DNA of 64,000 bases from Ruegeria arenilitoris (GTDB taxonomy: Bacteria > Pseudomonadota > Alphaproteobacteria > Rhodobacterales > Rhodobacteraceae), in assembly GCF_013030265.1 (NCBI RefSeq), contig NZ_WPZQ01000003.1, forward strand, positions 372,001 to 436,000. The letters are read 5' to 3'. The position numbers were made by a program, and so were the translations under genes. The number at the start of each line of letters is the position of its first letter. The stretch's first letter is position 1. Under the pieces are notes generated by a model. The model saw nothing but the letters and a program-made list of their open reading frames with translations, was not told the origin of the DNA and did no database searches. This document shows positions 34,206-45,064 of this stretch, piece after piece.

Positions 34206-35905
34206 GCGGCCAACTCATCGGCGCTGAGCGCAAAGAGGTCTTCGGCACCGTTCTGCGCCTGTGCCAGAAGGCCTGCATGTTCAGGAAGCAGAGCGTTGAT
34301 GTAGTAGCGAGCCAGTTTCGCCCGCGGACCGTCCGGATCAGCCAGCGCTGCAGACAGGTGGTAGTGCCCGCCCAGCACCCGCGCGAAAGCGTTGAGATAG
34401 GCAACCGCCCCGGCGAAGCGGTTATTGAGGTCATCCTGCGACACTAGCCATTCGGTGGCTTCGCGCAGGGATTCGGTTGCTTCCCAGACCGGACCAGCCA
34501 GTTCGGGCACGGTCGCCCGGGCTTTTTCAGCCTGATCCTCGATCTCGTCCAGAAGGCGCGAGGCTGCCTCACCACCATCCATCATCTTGCGGGCAACAAG
34601 GTCCATTGCCTGAATGCCATTGGTACCTTCGTAGATCGCTGTCACGCGGACATCGCGGTAGTACTGCGCGGCCCCGGTTTCTTCGATGAAGCCCATGCCA
34701 CCGTGCACCTGCACACCTGTTTCGGCGACCCGCATCCCGGTCTGGGTACCAAAGGCCTTGCCGATCGGCGTCAGCAGCGCGGCACGAGCCGCCCATTCTG
34801 CATCACCGGTCGCCTGCGCCATATCGATGGCTTGGGCGTTGGCCAGCATGATCGCTCGCGCTGCAAAGACATCAGCGCGCATTTCGGTCAGCATACGACG
34901 CACATCCGCATGATCGATGATTGTGCCGGAAGGTGTCTTGCCCTGTTTCCGCTCCAACGCATAGGCCAGTGCATGCTGGTAGGCTCCTTCGGCGGAGCCG
35001 ACGCCTTGCCCGCCAACACCCAGACGCGCATTGTTCATCATGGTAAACATGGCCGCCATACCGCCATGTTCCTTGCCGACCAGCCAACCAGTCGCTCCGT
35101 CATACTGCATCACGCAGGTCGGAGAGCCGTGCAAACCCATCTTGTGCTCGAGCGAGACGACCTTGAGATCGTTCGCGACGCCGGGCTTGCCGTTTTCATC
35201 CGGAATGTACTTAGGCACCAGGAACAGCGAAATGCCCTTGGTGCCCGAAACGCCATCGGGCAGGCGTGCCAGCACCAGATGACAGATGTTTTCGCAAAAG
35301 TCGTTGTCACCCCACGAGATGTAGATCTTCTGCCCGGTCACAGCGTAGGTACCGTCACCATTAGGCACAGCCTTTGAGGACAACGCCCCGACATCCGATC
35401 CGGCCTGCGGTTCAGTCAGGTTCATCGTTCCCGACCATTCACCTGACATCAGCTTGGGCAGATACAGCTCTTTCAGCTCATCGCTCGCGTGATGTTCCAG
35501 CGCCTCGATCTGTCCCTGGCTCATTAACGGAGCCAGCTGCAGCGACAGGCAAGCCGCACTCATCATTTCGTTTACGGCGGTGGTCACGGTCATCGGCAGC
35601 CCCATGCCGCCATATTCGGGATCGCCACTCATCCCGATCCATCCGCCTTCGGCGATCGCTTTCCAGCCATCGGCATAACCAGTTGACGTACGCAAAACAC
35701 CGTTTTCCAGCCGGGCTGGTTCCAGATCGCCGGGACGCTGAAGCGGAGCCAAGACCTCTTCGCACATCTTGCCCGCCTCGGACAGGATCGCGCTGACCAC
35801 GTCCGCGCTGGCCTCGGAAAACTTGTCGGTGGCGGCGACCTGGTCAAACCCCACAACATTGCTGAGCAGGAACTCGTAATCGGAGATTGGAGCGCGATAT
35901 GGCAT
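34202..35905 (-). CDS. Acyl-CoA dehydrogenase, DmdC-like group
   Basis: FAD-dependent dehydrogenase of 567 residues, longer than the classic 380-residue enzymes and with the extra C-terminal domain of the DmdC/FadE group. Conserved text: MNLTEPQAGSDVGAL, KIYISWGDND, LEHKMGLHGSPTCVM, VHGGMGFIEETG and AIYEGTNGIQAMDL (catalytic Glu). DmdC oxidises methylmercaptopropionyl-CoA in DMSP breakdown. Roseobacters carry several such paralogs, some acting on fatty acyl-CoA, so the substrate stays open. Electrons would go through ETF to the oxidoreductase at 18860-20506. Followed by coupled hydrolase and DUF6173 genes. Confidence 0.9.
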   Translation of the reverse strand: MPYRAPISDYEFLLSNVVGFDQVAATDKFSEASADVVSAILSEAGKMCEEVLAPLQRPGDLEPARLENGVLRTSTGYADGWKAIAEGGWIGMSGDPEYGGMGLPMTVTTAVNEMMSAACLSLQLAPLMSQGQIEALEHHASDELKELYLPKLMSGEWSGTMNLTEPQAGSDVGALSSKAVPNGDGTYAVTGQKIYISWGDNDFCENICHLVLARLPDGVSGTKGISLFLVPKYIPDENGKPGVANDLKVVSLEHKMGLHGSPTCVMQYDGATGWLVGKEHGGMAAMFTMMNNARLGVGGQGVGSAEGAYQHALAYALERKQGKTPSGTIIDHADVRRMLTEMRADVFAARAIMLANAQAIDMAQATGDAEWAARAALLTPIGKAFGTQTGMRVAETGVQVHGGMGFIEETGAAQYYRDVRVTAIYEGTNGIQAMDLVARKMMDGGEAASRLLDEIEDQAEKARATVPELAGPVWEATESLREATEWLVSQDDLNNRFAGAVAYLNAFARVLGGHYHLSAALADPDGPRAKLARYYINALLPEHAGLLAQAQNGAEDLFALSADELAA

Positions 35906-36041
35906 GGCTTCCCTCGGAGTTTATCTGGCGCCTTGTACACATGGGCTTGGATTCCACAAGCCACGCCGTTAATCATCTGGGCTGGGACGATTACCTACGC
36001 TTCCCTATGTTGCAAGCAACCAAAACGCGGCGTCACCATAC

Positions 36042-36992
36042 ATGATCCCTAACGGCACTGAATACTTATCCGCCGATCCATCCGGTATCGCTCAGGCTGC
36101 TGACCTGCTGCGTCAGGGCTTGCTGGTCGCCTTCCCGACCGAAACCGTCTACGGCCTAGGTGGTGACGCCCGAAACGGTGAGGCGGTCGCCTCTATCTAC
36201 GCAGCTAAAGGACGGCCAAGCTTCAATCCGCTGATCGCGCATGTCGCCTCGGCCGAAGCTGCCAAGCGTTTCGTGCAGTGGTCCGATCAGGCGGAAAAAC
36301 TGGCGGATGCTTTCTGGCCCGGCCCCCTTTCACTGGTTCTGCCCTTGCGTGATGGTCATGGAGTGTCTTCGCTGGTAACGGCGGGTCTGGACACTTTGGC
36401 TGTCCGCGTTCCCGCACATCCGACGGCACGCGCGCTTCTCGAGGCGGTTGACGGTCCGGTCGCGGCACCCTCGGCCAACCCATCCGGCCGGATTAGCCCC
36501 ACCACCGCGGAGCATGTTCGCGAAGGTCTGGATGGGCGTATTGCGGCCATTCTGGATGACGGTCCTTGTGGTGTCGGTCTTGAGTCCACCATCGTCGGCC
36601 TTGCGGGCGAGCCGGCTCTGCTACGGCCCGGAGGTGTGGCATTGGAAGACATCGAAGCCGTTCTTGGTACCGAGTTACACCACCACAAGTCCGGAGATTT
36701 GCTGACGGCACCCGGGCAGCTGCAATCCCACTATGCGCCGGATGCATCCGTACGCCTGAATGCGCAATCGCGTCAGGGGGACGAGGTTTTGTTAGGTTTC
36801 GGGACAGTAGAGTGCGACGAAAACCTGTCTGCTGAAGGAAATCTGATTGAAGCGGCAGCCAATCTGTTTGCAGCATTACATAAGCTCGACGGCTCAGGGC
36901 GCCCGATAGCTGTCACCCCGATCCCCGATAATGGGCTGGGTGCAGCAATCAATGACCGTCTGCGGCGTGCAGCGGCCCCGCGCGACAGCTGA
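36042..36992 (+). CDS. L-threonylcarbamoyladenylate synthase (Sua5/TsaC family)
   Basis: Makes threonylcarbamoyl-AMP from threonine, bicarbonate and ATP for the t6A37 modification of ANN-decoding tRNAs. At 316 residues it is the longer Sua5 form: the YrdC domain (FPTETVYGLGGDARN, KGRPSFNPLIAHVAS, VRVPAHPTARALLEAV, APSANPSGRISPTTAEHV) plus a C-terminal Sua5 domain reached through APGQLQSHYAP. It stands alone on the plus strand, with its stop abutting that of the convergent YqgE gene. Confidence 0.95.
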   Translation: MIPNGTEYLSADPSGIAQAADLLRQGLLVAFPTETVYGLGGDARNGEAVASIYAAKGRPSFNPLIAHVASAEAAKRFVQWSDQAEKLADAFWPGPLSLVLPLRDGHGVSSLVTAGLDTLAVRVPAHPTARALLEAVDGPVAAPSANPSGRISPTTAEHVREGLDGRIAAILDDGPCGVGLESTIVGLAGEPALLRPGGVALEDIEAVLGTELHHHKSGDLLTAPGQLQSHYAPDASVRLNAQSRQGDEVLLGFGTVECDENLSAEGNLIEAAANLFAALHKLDGSGRPIAVTPIPDNGLGAAINDRLRRAAAPRDS

Positions 36993-37547
36993 TCAGGCGC
37001 GACCGGCGCTGGCTGACAGGGTCAGAGGATCGACACCAAGCGAGGCAAGCGCCGCCGCCCATTTTTCATCGTCGGGGACATCAAAGACCAGCTTTGGTGT
37101 GGCTTCAGTCGTGAGCCAGCCATTCATTGCAATCTCATCTTCAAGCTGATCCGGCCCCCAGCCGGAATAGCCAAGCATGAGCATCGAATTCAGCGGGCCA
37201 CGCCCTGCGGCCACATCTTCCAGAACATCCAGTGTGGCCGTCATGCTGAAGTCATCCGTAATCTGCATCGAATGCAGGTTGGCTTCATAATCCGAGCTGT
37301 GCAGTACAAAACCGCGGGACATTTCGACCGGCCCGCCAAAATGAACCAGACGCTCACCAACTACCGGGATCTGACATGGAATATTGAGCTGCCCCAACAG
37401 GGTTTTGACCCGCAGATCAGAGGGTTTGTTGATGATCAGACCCATCGCCCCGTCATCGCCATGACTACACATATAGACCACCGAATGATCAAAGCGCGGA
37501 TCGCCCATGCCGGGCATCGCAATCAACAGTTTTCCGGTAAGTTCCAT
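36993..37547 (-). CDS. YqgE/AlgH family protein
   Basis: The ATG at 37547 gives MELTGKLLIAMPGMGDPRFD, the canonical family opening. The total of 184 residues is normal. Other conserved text: SVVYMCSHGDDGAMGLIINKP, VHFGGPVEMSRGFVLHSSD, and SMLMLGYSGWGPDQLEDEI. The family is widespread and of unclear function; AlgH was first linked to alginate regulation in Pseudomonas. Divergent from the DsbD-alpha gene, convergent with the Sua5 gene. Confidence 0.94.
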   Translation of the reverse strand: MELTGKLLIAMPGMGDPRFDHSVVYMCSHGDDGAMGLIINKPSDLRVKTLLGQLNIPCQIPVVGERLVHFGGPVEMSRGFVLHSSDYEANLHSMQITDDFSMTATLDVLEDVAAGRGPLNSMLMLGYSGWGPDQLEDEIAMNGWLTTEATPKLVFDVPDDEKWAAALASLGVDPLTLSASAGRA

Positions 37548-37693
37548 AGGTAGAAATCTCTTGGCACTGACTGGTTCAACAATGGCCCCGTGCAATGGGC
37601 ATTGGCAAGGGACCAACGGCGAATTCCCCCGATTTCATCGTGGTGACCGGAACGTGACTTGGCAATCCGGGCCGTAACACGCATGTATGTAGC

Positions 37694-38506
37694 ATGAAGT
37701 CATTTCGCAAACCCATCGCGGCTGCTTTGTCAGCAAGTCTCTGTTTTGCCGCCCCCGCCATCGCGCAGGGGGTCGACAACCTTGTTCAGCTCGAGATTCT
37801 GGATGGTGGGAAGACTGCCAAGGGCACCTATCTGGGCGCGCTTCGGCTGGATTTGAAAGATGGCTGGAAAACCTATTGGCGCGCACCCGGCGATGCGGGG
37901 ATTCCACCTCAGTTTGACTGGAGCGGATCGGCCAATATCGAGGATATCTCGATCACCTGGCCCGCACCTCATGTCTTTGACCAGAATGGGTTGCGTTCAA
38001 TCGGCTACGAAGACCAGCTGGTTCTGCCGATTGAGATCACGCCGAGGAATGCAAAGAAACCCGTGCGACTGCGCGGCGAGATGGATCTGGGCGTCTGCAA
38101 AGATGTCTGCGTTCCCGGGCGTCTGGATTTCGACCACACCGTAGATGCGAATGCCGGGCGTAATCCAGCGATTGCCGCTGCACTGGCGCAACGCCCATAT
38201 TCGGCCCGCGAAGCAGGTGTCGCCAAAGCCGCGTGCCATCTCACGCCAACAGCAGACGGTATGCAGATCGAAGCGCATATCACCATGCCCTCAAGCGGCG
38301 GTGAGGAAATCGCTGTCATTGAACCGGGCAATCCAACGCTTTGGGCGTCACCGCCCGAAACATCACGGAACGGAAATACTCTGGTTGCAAGATCCGAGGT
38401 CATCAGCGCGTCGGGCGGTCCGTTCGCATTGGACCGTTCCGAAGTTCGGATTACTGTGCTGGGTGCGAAACACTCGGTCGATATCCAGGGATGCAGCGCG
38501 GGCTGA
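37694..38506 (+). CDS. Periplasmic DsbD N-terminal (alpha) domain protein
   Basis: A 270-residue exported protein with signal peptide ([17 protein letters not shown]). The body matches the DsbD-alpha/ScsB N-terminal domain: [39 protein letters not shown] and [17 protein letters not shown], whose C-x3-C pair is the likely redox site. No membrane domain or C-terminal thioredoxin domain follows, so it would work with separate partners. It is upstream of a NUDIX gene by 4 bp. Confidence 0.88.
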   Translation: MKSFRKPIAAALSASLCFAAPAIAQGVDNLVQLEILDGGKTAKGTYLGALRLDLKDGWKTYWRAPGDAGIPPQFDWSGSANIEDISITWPAPHVFDQNGLRSIGYEDQLVLPIEITPRNAKKPVRLRGEMDLGVCKDVCVPGRLDFDHTVDANAGRNPAIAAALAQRPYSAREAGVAKAACHLTPTADGMQIEAHITMPSSGGEEIAVIEPGNPTLWASPPETSRNGNTLVARSEVISASGGPFALDRSEVRITVLGAKHSVDIQGCSAG

Positions 38507-38510
38507 TAGA

Positions 38511-38960
38511 ATGACACCATCGCCAAAGATCGGCGCCCTTGCCGTTGTCCTGCATCAGGAACAGGTGTTGCTAGTCCAGCGCAGTAAGCAACCTGACGCT
38601 GGATTGTGGGGATTTCCCGGCGGGCACGTGGAATGGGGCGAAACCGTTCTGCAAGCCGCCGAGCGTGAACTACTTGAGGAAACGGGGATCACAGCAGAAC
38701 CCCTGCATTATCTCGACAACCTCGACCTTTTGAAACGGGATAATGAGGGGCAGGTCAGCGTACACTACCTGCTTGTCGGGGTCGCCTGCCAATATATCTC
38801 GGGCGAACCCGAGGCGGGTGACGATGCAAAAGCCGCAAGTTGGTTTCCAATTGATCAGATCCGTCAGGGCAAACTGCCAATGAGCGATCGCGTTCCCGAT
38901 CTGCTCGAGCAAGCATTGAAGGCGGATCAGGCCTTTGCCCGCCCCGACAGCCGCGCATAA
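38511..38960 (+). CDS. NUDIX hydrolase (149 aa)
   Basis: The Nudix box is [24 protein letters not shown] by pattern (GX5EX7REUXEEXGU), at about residues 38-61, and is intact. Starting text is [20 protein letters not shown]. Such enzymes cleave nucleoside diphosphates linked to another group; this version resembles the small MutT-like ADP-sugar or dNTP pyrophosphatases. Translation may be coupled to the DsbD-alpha gene four bases upstream. The last 34 bp overlap the convergent RND permease gene. Confidence 0.93.
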   Translation: MTPSPKIGALAVVLHQEQVLLVQRSKQPDAGLWGFPGGHVEWGETVLQAAERELLEETGITAEPLHYLDNLDLLKRDNEGQVSVHYLLVGVACQYISGEPEAGDDAKAASWFPIDQIRQGKLPMSDRVPDLLEQALKADQAFARPDSRA

Positions 38961-41900
38961 AGCAACCCGCATGCGATTGCGCTGATGGTCAGGATCAGAA
39001 CAGCGCCAGTCAGGAAAACGCCCAACCCCATGCGCAGGACGGCAACCCCATCTTCGGCGGGATAGAAGCCTGAAAGCATGTTGAGGGGCGCGCCAGTAAC
39101 GGCAGGCCAGATCATCGATACGCCAAACCAAGCCAGCAAAATCGCACCGGTCATCGCAACTGCACCGCGCACAACATGGTCCGGCGCCCGAACAGCACGT
39201 CGCATCGCGGTCATTGGTCGGGACATATCCTGTAGGATCGCCAGCAGCGCTGGCACCAAAAGCAGCACCAGCAACATTCCGAAACCCAGCCCGTAAACCA
39301 GCGTGATGACCGTTGGCTTCAGGAACTGAGCCTGCTGAGATCCCTCATACAGCAATGGCGTGAGGCCCAGAACTGTGGTCAGAGTTGTCAGCATTACGGG
39401 TCGCAATCGGTCGGCGGTGCCCTCAACAATCGAAGGCACAAGGCCACGGTCCTTTTGATAGCCGTCTATTGTGGTCACCAGAACGATAGAATCGTTGATG
39501 ATGATGCCGGTCATCCCAAGCAAGCCCACGACCGTGAACATGCTCAGCGGTACATCCCAGACATAGTGTCCCCAGATTGCACCGACCAAACCAAACGGAA
39601 TGATCGCCATAACCACCAACGGCCGTGTCCAGCTGGCAAAAACCCAGGCCAGAACAAGGTAGATGCCAGTCAGGCAAAGGATCAGCCCCGAGCGTGCCTC
39701 GGACAGGAATTCATCCTCCTGCTCACTCAGACCGGCCATACGCCATTCAACTTGACGCTCAGCAGCAATGTTGGGAAGGATTTCTTCGCGCATGGCACGG
39801 CCAATTTCAGCAGCCTGAGCCGGGTCATCCTCGGAAATGTCGCCATTCACCGATATCACTCTCAGACCATTTTCACGCCGCACGGTCGAGAAACCGGATT
39901 TGCGTTCAACTGAAACGATGTCGGCCAAAGGTACATAGACGCCATCCGGGGTACGCATCAGGGTTCGTTCAAGAAAATCAGCGGTCAGCTCACCCTCGGG
40001 CAGTTCCACCCGGATTTCGGCACTGCGCGGACCATCCGGGAATGTTGCTGCCTCGATCCCGTTCAGGCGGTCACGCAGGACGCGACCCAGCGTTTCAATC
40101 CGGAAGCCCAGCGCCTCGCCCTGAGCCGTCAGATCAAGGATGTACTCTTCTTTGTCATAGGCAAGGTTGTCCTCAAGCGCCGACACCTCAGGGTATTTGG
40201 AGAGCTCGGTCTGCAAATCCTCAGAGGCTGATTTAAGCGTGTTCACATCAGCGCCGTAGAACTGAACGTCAATGGCATCGCCACCGGGCCCCGATCGCCA
40301 GCCTCGGAAGCTGAGCAATTCAACCTTGGGATGGCGCGGAACAAAATCCTGCAGCTCACCTACAAACTCAAAGCTGGAATAGGGCCTCAGATCGGCATCG
40401 ATCAATTCAATTGAAATGCCGCCCAACAGGTCTTCGTCTTTGCCTTCGGCAGCAGACAAGCCAAATCCGGCGCTGCCGCCAACCTCGGCGAGAACATAGT
40501 CAATCGGATTTCGTCCGTGACGCTCTTCGTAAATCTGCCCAAGCTCGTCGGTGGCTTGCTGCAGCATCCGCATCATTTCCAGCGTATCAGCACGTGTCGC
40601 ACCTTCCGCCATGATGAAGTTGCCGGTCACCGAACCGCGTTCGGGTGCATTGAAGAAGCGCCAGTTCACATCGCCTCGGATGAACAGCGCAATCTGACTG
40701 GCGAGTATCGCGATCATCAGTGCGACAACCACATATCGCGCCCAGACCACCCAGGCTACCAAGGGACGGAACAGGTGATCCCGCACCCAGCGGAAGCCCC
40801 TGTTCACGATCCGGTTTGGCCAGTCATACCAATGTTCCTTGGCCGAATGCGCGATGGCGTGTGCCATGTGGTTGGGTAGAATCAGGAAACACTCGATCAG
40901 CGAGGCAATAAGAACCGCGATCACCGTGAAGGGTATGTCCCGGATCAACTCTCCAAACCGCCCTCCCACCAGAGTCAGGCCAAAAAAGGCGATTACTGTG
41001 GTCACGGTTGCCGCAAAGACCGGCATCGCCATGCGGCGAGCGGCACGTTCGGCTGCGACTATCGGGGCCTCACCCAATCGGCGGGCACGGAAATCAGCGT
41101 GTTCTCCCACCACGATGGCATCATCAACCACGATACCCAGCGTGATGATCAGACCAAAGAGCGAGACCATATTGATCGACAACCCGCCGATATACATGAA
41201 TGCGATGGCTGCCGACATCGCAACGGGAATACCCGCAGCCACCCAGAACGCGATGCGCGCATTGAGAAACAGGAACAGCAGACAGACCACGAGGCCAAGC
41301 CCCACCAGCCCGTTGTCGACCAGAATATCCAGACGATCAGTGATGGCCTGCGCCCGCGTGCGGATCAGTTCGGCCGTGATACCTTCGGGCAGGCTGGCCT
41401 GCATTTCGGCCACCACGTCTTCGACCGTATGCTGAATGCCAATCGCATCCCCAAGATTGGAGCGGTCCACGCGAATGGACATGGCCGGGTTGTCCCCGAC
41501 GTAATAGCTGCGATTACGAGTTACGCCTTCGACACGGATCTCGGCCACGTCGCCGACCACAAGCTTGGAGCCATCCTCGAAGGTCCGCAGCGCAATCGCT
41601 TCGATTTCTTCAGGCGTGCGCTTTTCAACGCCGGTACGAATGCGGGCATTTGCACCTGTGACATCACCTGCCGGATTCGTCGTGACTTCGGCCGCGACCG
41701 CCGAGGCGATCTCGGACATCGTGATATCGTTGGCGATCAATTGGGCTGTAGGCACCTCGACCACGATGCGAGGCGCAGCGACACCGCGGATCGTGGTGCG
41801 CGTGACCCCTGCTGCGAACAGCCGATTGATCAGTTCATCGGTGAACTTTGCCAGTTGTTCAGCTTCTATCGGGCCAGTAATAACCACATCGGTAACCCGG

Positions 41901-42328
41901 TCCCGCCACGCACCACGCCGGATTGAAGGTTCCTCGGAATCCTCGGGCAGATTGGTCACGCTATCAACGGCTGTGCGCACTTCTTCCACAGCGCGCGACA
42001 TGTCCCAGTTGGGCTCAAACTCTAACCGAATCCGAGCCGACCCTTCGCGAGAGGTGGCTTCGGTGCTTGCCACGCCTTCAACGGCCAGCAGCGCAGGCTC
42101 GAGGATTTGAACAATTCCGTTGTCGACGTCTTCCGGTCCTGCACCATCCCAGACGACGTTAACGTCAACGCGTTCCAGAATGACATCAGGAAAGAACTGC
42201 GCCCGCATATTGGGGATTGCCGCAGCCCCCAGTACCAGCATCACCAGTAACAGCAGGTTCGCAACGGTCCTGTGACGCGTAAAGTAGCTTAGAATGCCAC
42301 CTGCCGCTCCGGGAATCTCGCGGACCAT
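38927..42328 (-). CDS. RND-family efflux pump permease subunit
   Basis: An inner-membrane proton-driven exporter of 1133 residues, slightly longer than AcrB. Twelve membrane helices lie in the standard places, two large periplasmic loops separate helices 1-2 and 7-8, and a hydrophobic stretch near [17 protein letters not shown] carries the proton-relay acidic pair in helix 4. Other RND text: [20 protein letters not shown] and [18 protein letters not shown]. Substrates unknown. The adaptor gene ends 5 bp upstream. No outer membrane factor or regulator is adjacent. Confidence 0.95.
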   Translation of the reverse strand: MVREIPGAAGGILSYFTRHRTVANLLLLVMLVLGAAAIPNMRAQFFPDVILERVDVNVVWDGAGPEDVDNGIVQILEPALLAVEGVASTEATSREGSARIRLEFEPNWDMSRAVEEVRTAVDSVTNLPEDSEEPSIRRGAWRDRVTDVVITGPIEAEQLAKFTDELINRLFAAGVTRTTIRGVAAPRIVVEVPTAQLIANDITMSEIASAVAAEVTTNPAGDVTGANARIRTGVEKRTPEEIEAIALRTFEDGSKLVVGDVAEIRVEGVTRNRSYYVGDNPAMSIRVDRSNLGDAIGIQHTVEDVVAEMQASLPEGITAELIRTRAQAITDRLDILVDNGLVGLGLVVCLLFLFLNARIAFWVAAGIPVAMSAAIAFMYIGGLSINMVSLFGLIITLGIVVDDAIVVGEHADFRARRLGEAPIVAAERAARRMAMPVFAATVTTVIAFFGLTLVGGRFGELIRDIPFTVIAVLIASLIECFLILPNHMAHAIAHSAKEHWYDWPNRIVNRGFRWVRDHLFRPLVAWVVWARYVVVALMIAILASQIALFIRGDVNWRFFNAPERGSVTGNFIMAEGATRADTLEMMRMLQQATDELGQIYEERHGRNPIDYVLAEVGGSAGFGLSAAEGKDEDLLGGISIELIDADLRPYSSFEFVGELQDFVPRHPKVELLSFRGWRSGPGGDAIDVQFYGADVNTLKSASEDLQTELSKYPEVSALEDNLAYDKEEYILDLTAQGEALGFRIETLGRVLRDRLNGIEAATFPDGPRSAEIRVELPEGELTADFLERTLMRTPDGVYVPLADIVSVERKSGFSTVRRENGLRVISVNGDISEDDPAQAAEIGRAMREEILPNIAAERQVEWRMAGLSEQEDEFLSEARSGLILCLTGIYLVLAWVFASWTRPLVVMAIIPFGLVGAIWGHYVWDVPLSMFTVVGLLGMTGIIINDSIVLVTTIDGYQKDRGLVPSIVEGTADRLRPVMLTTLTTVLGLTPLLYEGSQQAQFLKPTVITLVYGLGFGMLLVLLLVPALLAILQDMSRPMTAMRRAVRAPDHVVRGAVAMTGAILLAWFGVSMIWPAVTGAPLNMLSGFYPAEDGVAVLRMGLGVFLTGAVLILTISAIACGLLYARLSGRAKA

Positions 42329-42333
42329 ACCCG

Positions 42334-43788
42334 TCAGCCCCCGGCCCGGTTTTCAAGGCGACGCAGAAGCGAGGCAGGAATCTTCGCCTCGTTCAGCTGC
42401 CCCAGTACCTGGGCTTTCACATCTTTCGGCATCCGGTCACTTGCCTCGACCTGCGCGACAAAACGGGCGCGTTGTTCATCGGTCAGTTCAACCATATCCG
42501 GTTCGGCTTCGACGCTTGCCTCGACCCGCAGGGGGCGCACCCGGACCCCCGTTCCCAACAGGGGTGTCCGCCCGACTACAACCTCGCGGCCTTCGAGACC
42601 CGTACCGCGTAGCAAGACCTCGTCCCCCTGACGGCGAACCAGTTGCACGGGCAGGGTTTCCAGCCGGTCATCCACGCCCAGCACCAGAACCGATCCATTT
42701 GCATCCAGAACCGAAGACGGCAGTCGAACAACACGCTCAAGCGGCTGTTCTTCGACCGAAACCGTGACGAAATCACCGGGTTTGAACCCGGGCGCATCAT
42801 CAAGGCGTGCATAGATCAACCGTCCTGTCTGACCTTCGCCAGCCGAGCCACTGTCACGGCTGATGCGACCACTGGCCGACAGATCCGTGCCGGTAACCTC
42901 AAGCGATACGGTGACCGGAGCATCGATCAGATCGCCCTCGGGATCCAGCAGGCGAACATATTGTGCTGTTGAGACACGAAAGGCGACTTCAAGCGCGTTC
43001 GGGTCGACAAGTTCCGCCAGCTTCTCATTCGCCGCGACCAACCGACCTTCAACCAGCGTGACACCGGTAAGGGTCCCGTCGAACCGTGCACGAATGGTCA
43101 TATCGTCCAAATCACGTTCGGCAGCCTCAAGCGCGATACGAGCCCGGGCCAAAAGGGTTGTCGCCTGATCCACCCGGGATTCAGCTTGTGCCAGCGCAAT
43201 CCTGCGCGCAAGCACCGCCTGCTGGGCGGAAGTCGCAGCCAGTTCTGCCTCTTCCACGCTGGCAGTTGCACCAACCCCCCGGGATTCCAGATCGCGCTGC
43301 CGCTGCAGCGCACGTTCGCGTAACTCTGCCTGTGCTTCGGCAGCTTTCAGTTCGTCCTGCGCCAGCAACAATGAGCGTTCCGCGTCCCGCTCTTCAAACT
43401 GTGCATCCAGCAAATCGGATTTGGCCCGATCCAGCGCCGACTGGGCGTCAGCAGGATCAAGCTCTACCAGTAGTTCACCAGCGGTTACGGTCCCGCCATC
43501 CTCGAAATCTTCGGCCAGTGACATCACCCGCCCGCCCAGCGCAGCCCGCAATTCCAGTCGGCGGCGGCTTTGTACCTGTCCAAATGCCTCCAGCTGCGGG
43601 GTCACGGTATCCAGTTCAGCGGTCTGCACGGTCACGGCAAATATCCGTTCGCGAGCCTGCGGCGGCTGATTGTCCCGTGTCAGAACTTCCTGCACCGCGC
43701 CTGTGATCAACTGAACGGCAACAAACAGCAGTGCCAGCGTCAGAGACGCCAGAAAAACGCCAACAAGGCTCTGCCGCAAAAATCGCAT
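42334..43788 (-). CDS. RND efflux periplasmic adaptor (membrane fusion protein)
   Basis: Connects the RND permease to an outer membrane channel. The N-terminal membrane anchor (residues 8-30) is followed by a biotinyl-lipoyl-like domain (RRLELRAALGGRVMSLAEDF), a long coiled coil rich in Ala, Glu and Arg (AKSDLLDAQFEERDAERSLL onward) and a beta-barrel domain (ARFDGTLTGVTLVEGRLVAA). 484 residues; the extra C-terminal part (TDEQRARFVAQVEAS) is unusual and helical. Co-transcribed with the permease. Confidence 0.93.
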   Translation of the reverse strand: MRFLRQSLVGVFLASLTLALLFVAVQLITGAVQEVLTRDNQPPQARERIFAVTVQTAELDTVTPQLEAFGQVQSRRRLELRAALGGRVMSLAEDFEDGGTVTAGELLVELDPADAQSALDRAKSDLLDAQFEERDAERSLLLAQDELKAAEAQAELRERALQRQRDLESRGVGATASVEEAELAATSAQQAVLARRIALAQAESRVDQATTLLARARIALEAAERDLDDMTIRARFDGTLTGVTLVEGRLVAANEKLAELVDPNALEVAFRVSTAQYVRLLDPEGDLIDAPVTVSLEVTGTDLSASGRISRDSGSAGEGQTGRLIYARLDDAPGFKPGDFVTVSVEEQPLERVVRLPSSVLDANGSVLVLGVDDRLETLPVQLVRRQGDEVLLRGTGLEGREVVVGRTPLLGTGVRVRPLRVEASVEAEPDMVELTDEQRARFVAQVEASDRMPKDVKAQVLGQLNEAKIPASLLRRLENRAGG

Positions 43789-43894
43789 CGATCACTCACT
43801 CCGGTTGCATCGGGCTGCCATCCGCAAAAGGTAGCCGGACGTAGAAAAATGCCAAGCCACAAAGCGGTTATGAGACGTTAAACGTACGACCAGT

Positions 43895-44437
43895 CTACTT
43901 CCGTCGCAGATGTTCGTCCAATCTGGGCATTATTTCCACGAAATTGCAGGGGCGGTGCCGATAATCGAACTGTTTTTCCAGAATTCCGTCCCAAGCGTCT
44001 TTGCATGCCCCCGGGCTGCCAGGCAGGGCGAACAGGTAAGTTCCCCCCGCAACGCCACCCGTCGCACGCGACTGAACAGCCGATGTGCCAATCTTTTCCA
44101 TTGAAATGATTGTAAAAACCGTACCGAACGCCTCGATTTCCTTTTCGTAGACATCGCGATGGGCCTCAACCGTCACATCGCGCCCTGTCAGCCCGGTGCC
44201 CCCGGTTGATAGCACCACGTCGATATCTGGATCGGCCACCCAGGCGCGCAACTGATCTGCAATCTCCCCACGCTCATCCCGCAGGATTATGCGATCGGCG
44301 ACTGTATGACCAGCGCGCTCAATACGATCAACCAGTGTTTGGCCCGAGCGGTCTTCCTCAAGCGAGCGGCTATCCGAAACTGTCAGAACAGCAATCCGGA
44401 CCGGGATGAAGTCCATGGTTTCATCGATGCGAGTCAT
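43895..44437 (-). CDS. moaB: Molybdenum cofactor biosynthesis protein B
   Basis: MoaB/MogA fold protein that adenylylates molybdopterin or stands in for MogA. Motifs: LTVSDSRSLEEDRSGQTLVD, DVVLSTGGTGLTGRDVTVEA (nucleotide/MPT site), SAVQSRATGGVAGGTYLFAL and PGSPGACKDAW. 180 residues; the second Met (44416) is an alternative start. It is downstream of the LysE gene and may support the moeA/mobAB system elsewhere in the window. Confidence 0.95.
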   Translation of the reverse strand: MTRIDETMDFIPVRIAVLTVSDSRSLEEDRSGQTLVDRIERAGHTVADRIILRDERGEIADQLRAWVADPDIDVVLSTGGTGLTGRDVTVEAHRDVYEKEIEAFGTVFTIISMEKIGTSAVQSRATGGVAGGTYLFALPGSPGACKDAWDGILEKQFDYRHRPCNFVEIMPRLDEHLRRK

Positions 44438-44443
44438 ACTGTG

Positions 44444-45064
44444 TCAGGCCCTTTCCATGATGGCGAGCCGGATAGCCAATGCGGTGAAAATACCACCACT
44501 GACCCAGCCCAGAATACGGGACGCTCGTGGATTGTTGATCAGGACCTTTCCTGCGCCACCTGCGAAAACCCCGACCAGGCCGTTTATGACAAAGCCGCCG
44601 ATTGAGATGATCAATCCGAAGATCAAAAACTGCAGCAGAACAGACCCGGCCGCCGGATTCACGAATTGCGGGATAAATGCGAGAACGAACAGGATGACCT
44701 TGGGATTGGTGAGGTTGACCAGAAACCCGTCGCGAAACGCAAATCGGGTAGGTCTGGCAGAGCCATCTGCAGATATCGCACCATGACGAATTGCACCCCA
44801 AGCCAGATACAGCAGGTATGCGACCCCAAGCCACCGGATGGCGTCAAACATCCAAGGTAAGGCCGCAACTGCAGCCCCCAATCCCAGACCAGCCAGAATG
44901 ACGTGAATCATCGAGCCCAATGATATCCCAGCGCTAGCAGCAATTGCAGGCTTTGCACCAGATCGCAGCCCCTGCCCGAAACAGAACATCATATCCGCCC
45001 CGGGTGTCAGGTTCAGGGCGATGGCTGCCGGAATGAAAGCCAGCAACGTTACTGTTTCAATCAT
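44444..45064 (-). CDS. LysE/RhtB-family amino acid exporter
   Basis: An inner-membrane exporter of 206 residues from the ATG at 45064 (MIETVTLLAFIPAAIALN). The family signature is LTPGADMMFCFGQGLRSG near residue 20, followed by GVAYLLYLAWGA and GFLVNLTNPKVILFVLAFIPQF. Six hydrophobic segments. Substrate likely an amino acid or homoserine-type compound. Its start overlaps the phosphoesterase stop as ATGA. Confidence 0.93.
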   Translation of the reverse strand: MIETVTLLAFIPAAIALNLTPGADMMFCFGQGLRSGAKPAIAASAGISLGSMIHVILAGLGLGAAVAALPWMFDAIRWLGVAYLLYLAWGAIRHGAISADGSARPTRFAFRDGFLVNLTNPKVILFVLAFIPQFVNPAAGSVLLQFLIFGLIISIGGFVINGLVGVFAGGAGKVLINNPRASRILGWVSGGIFTALAIRLAIMERA

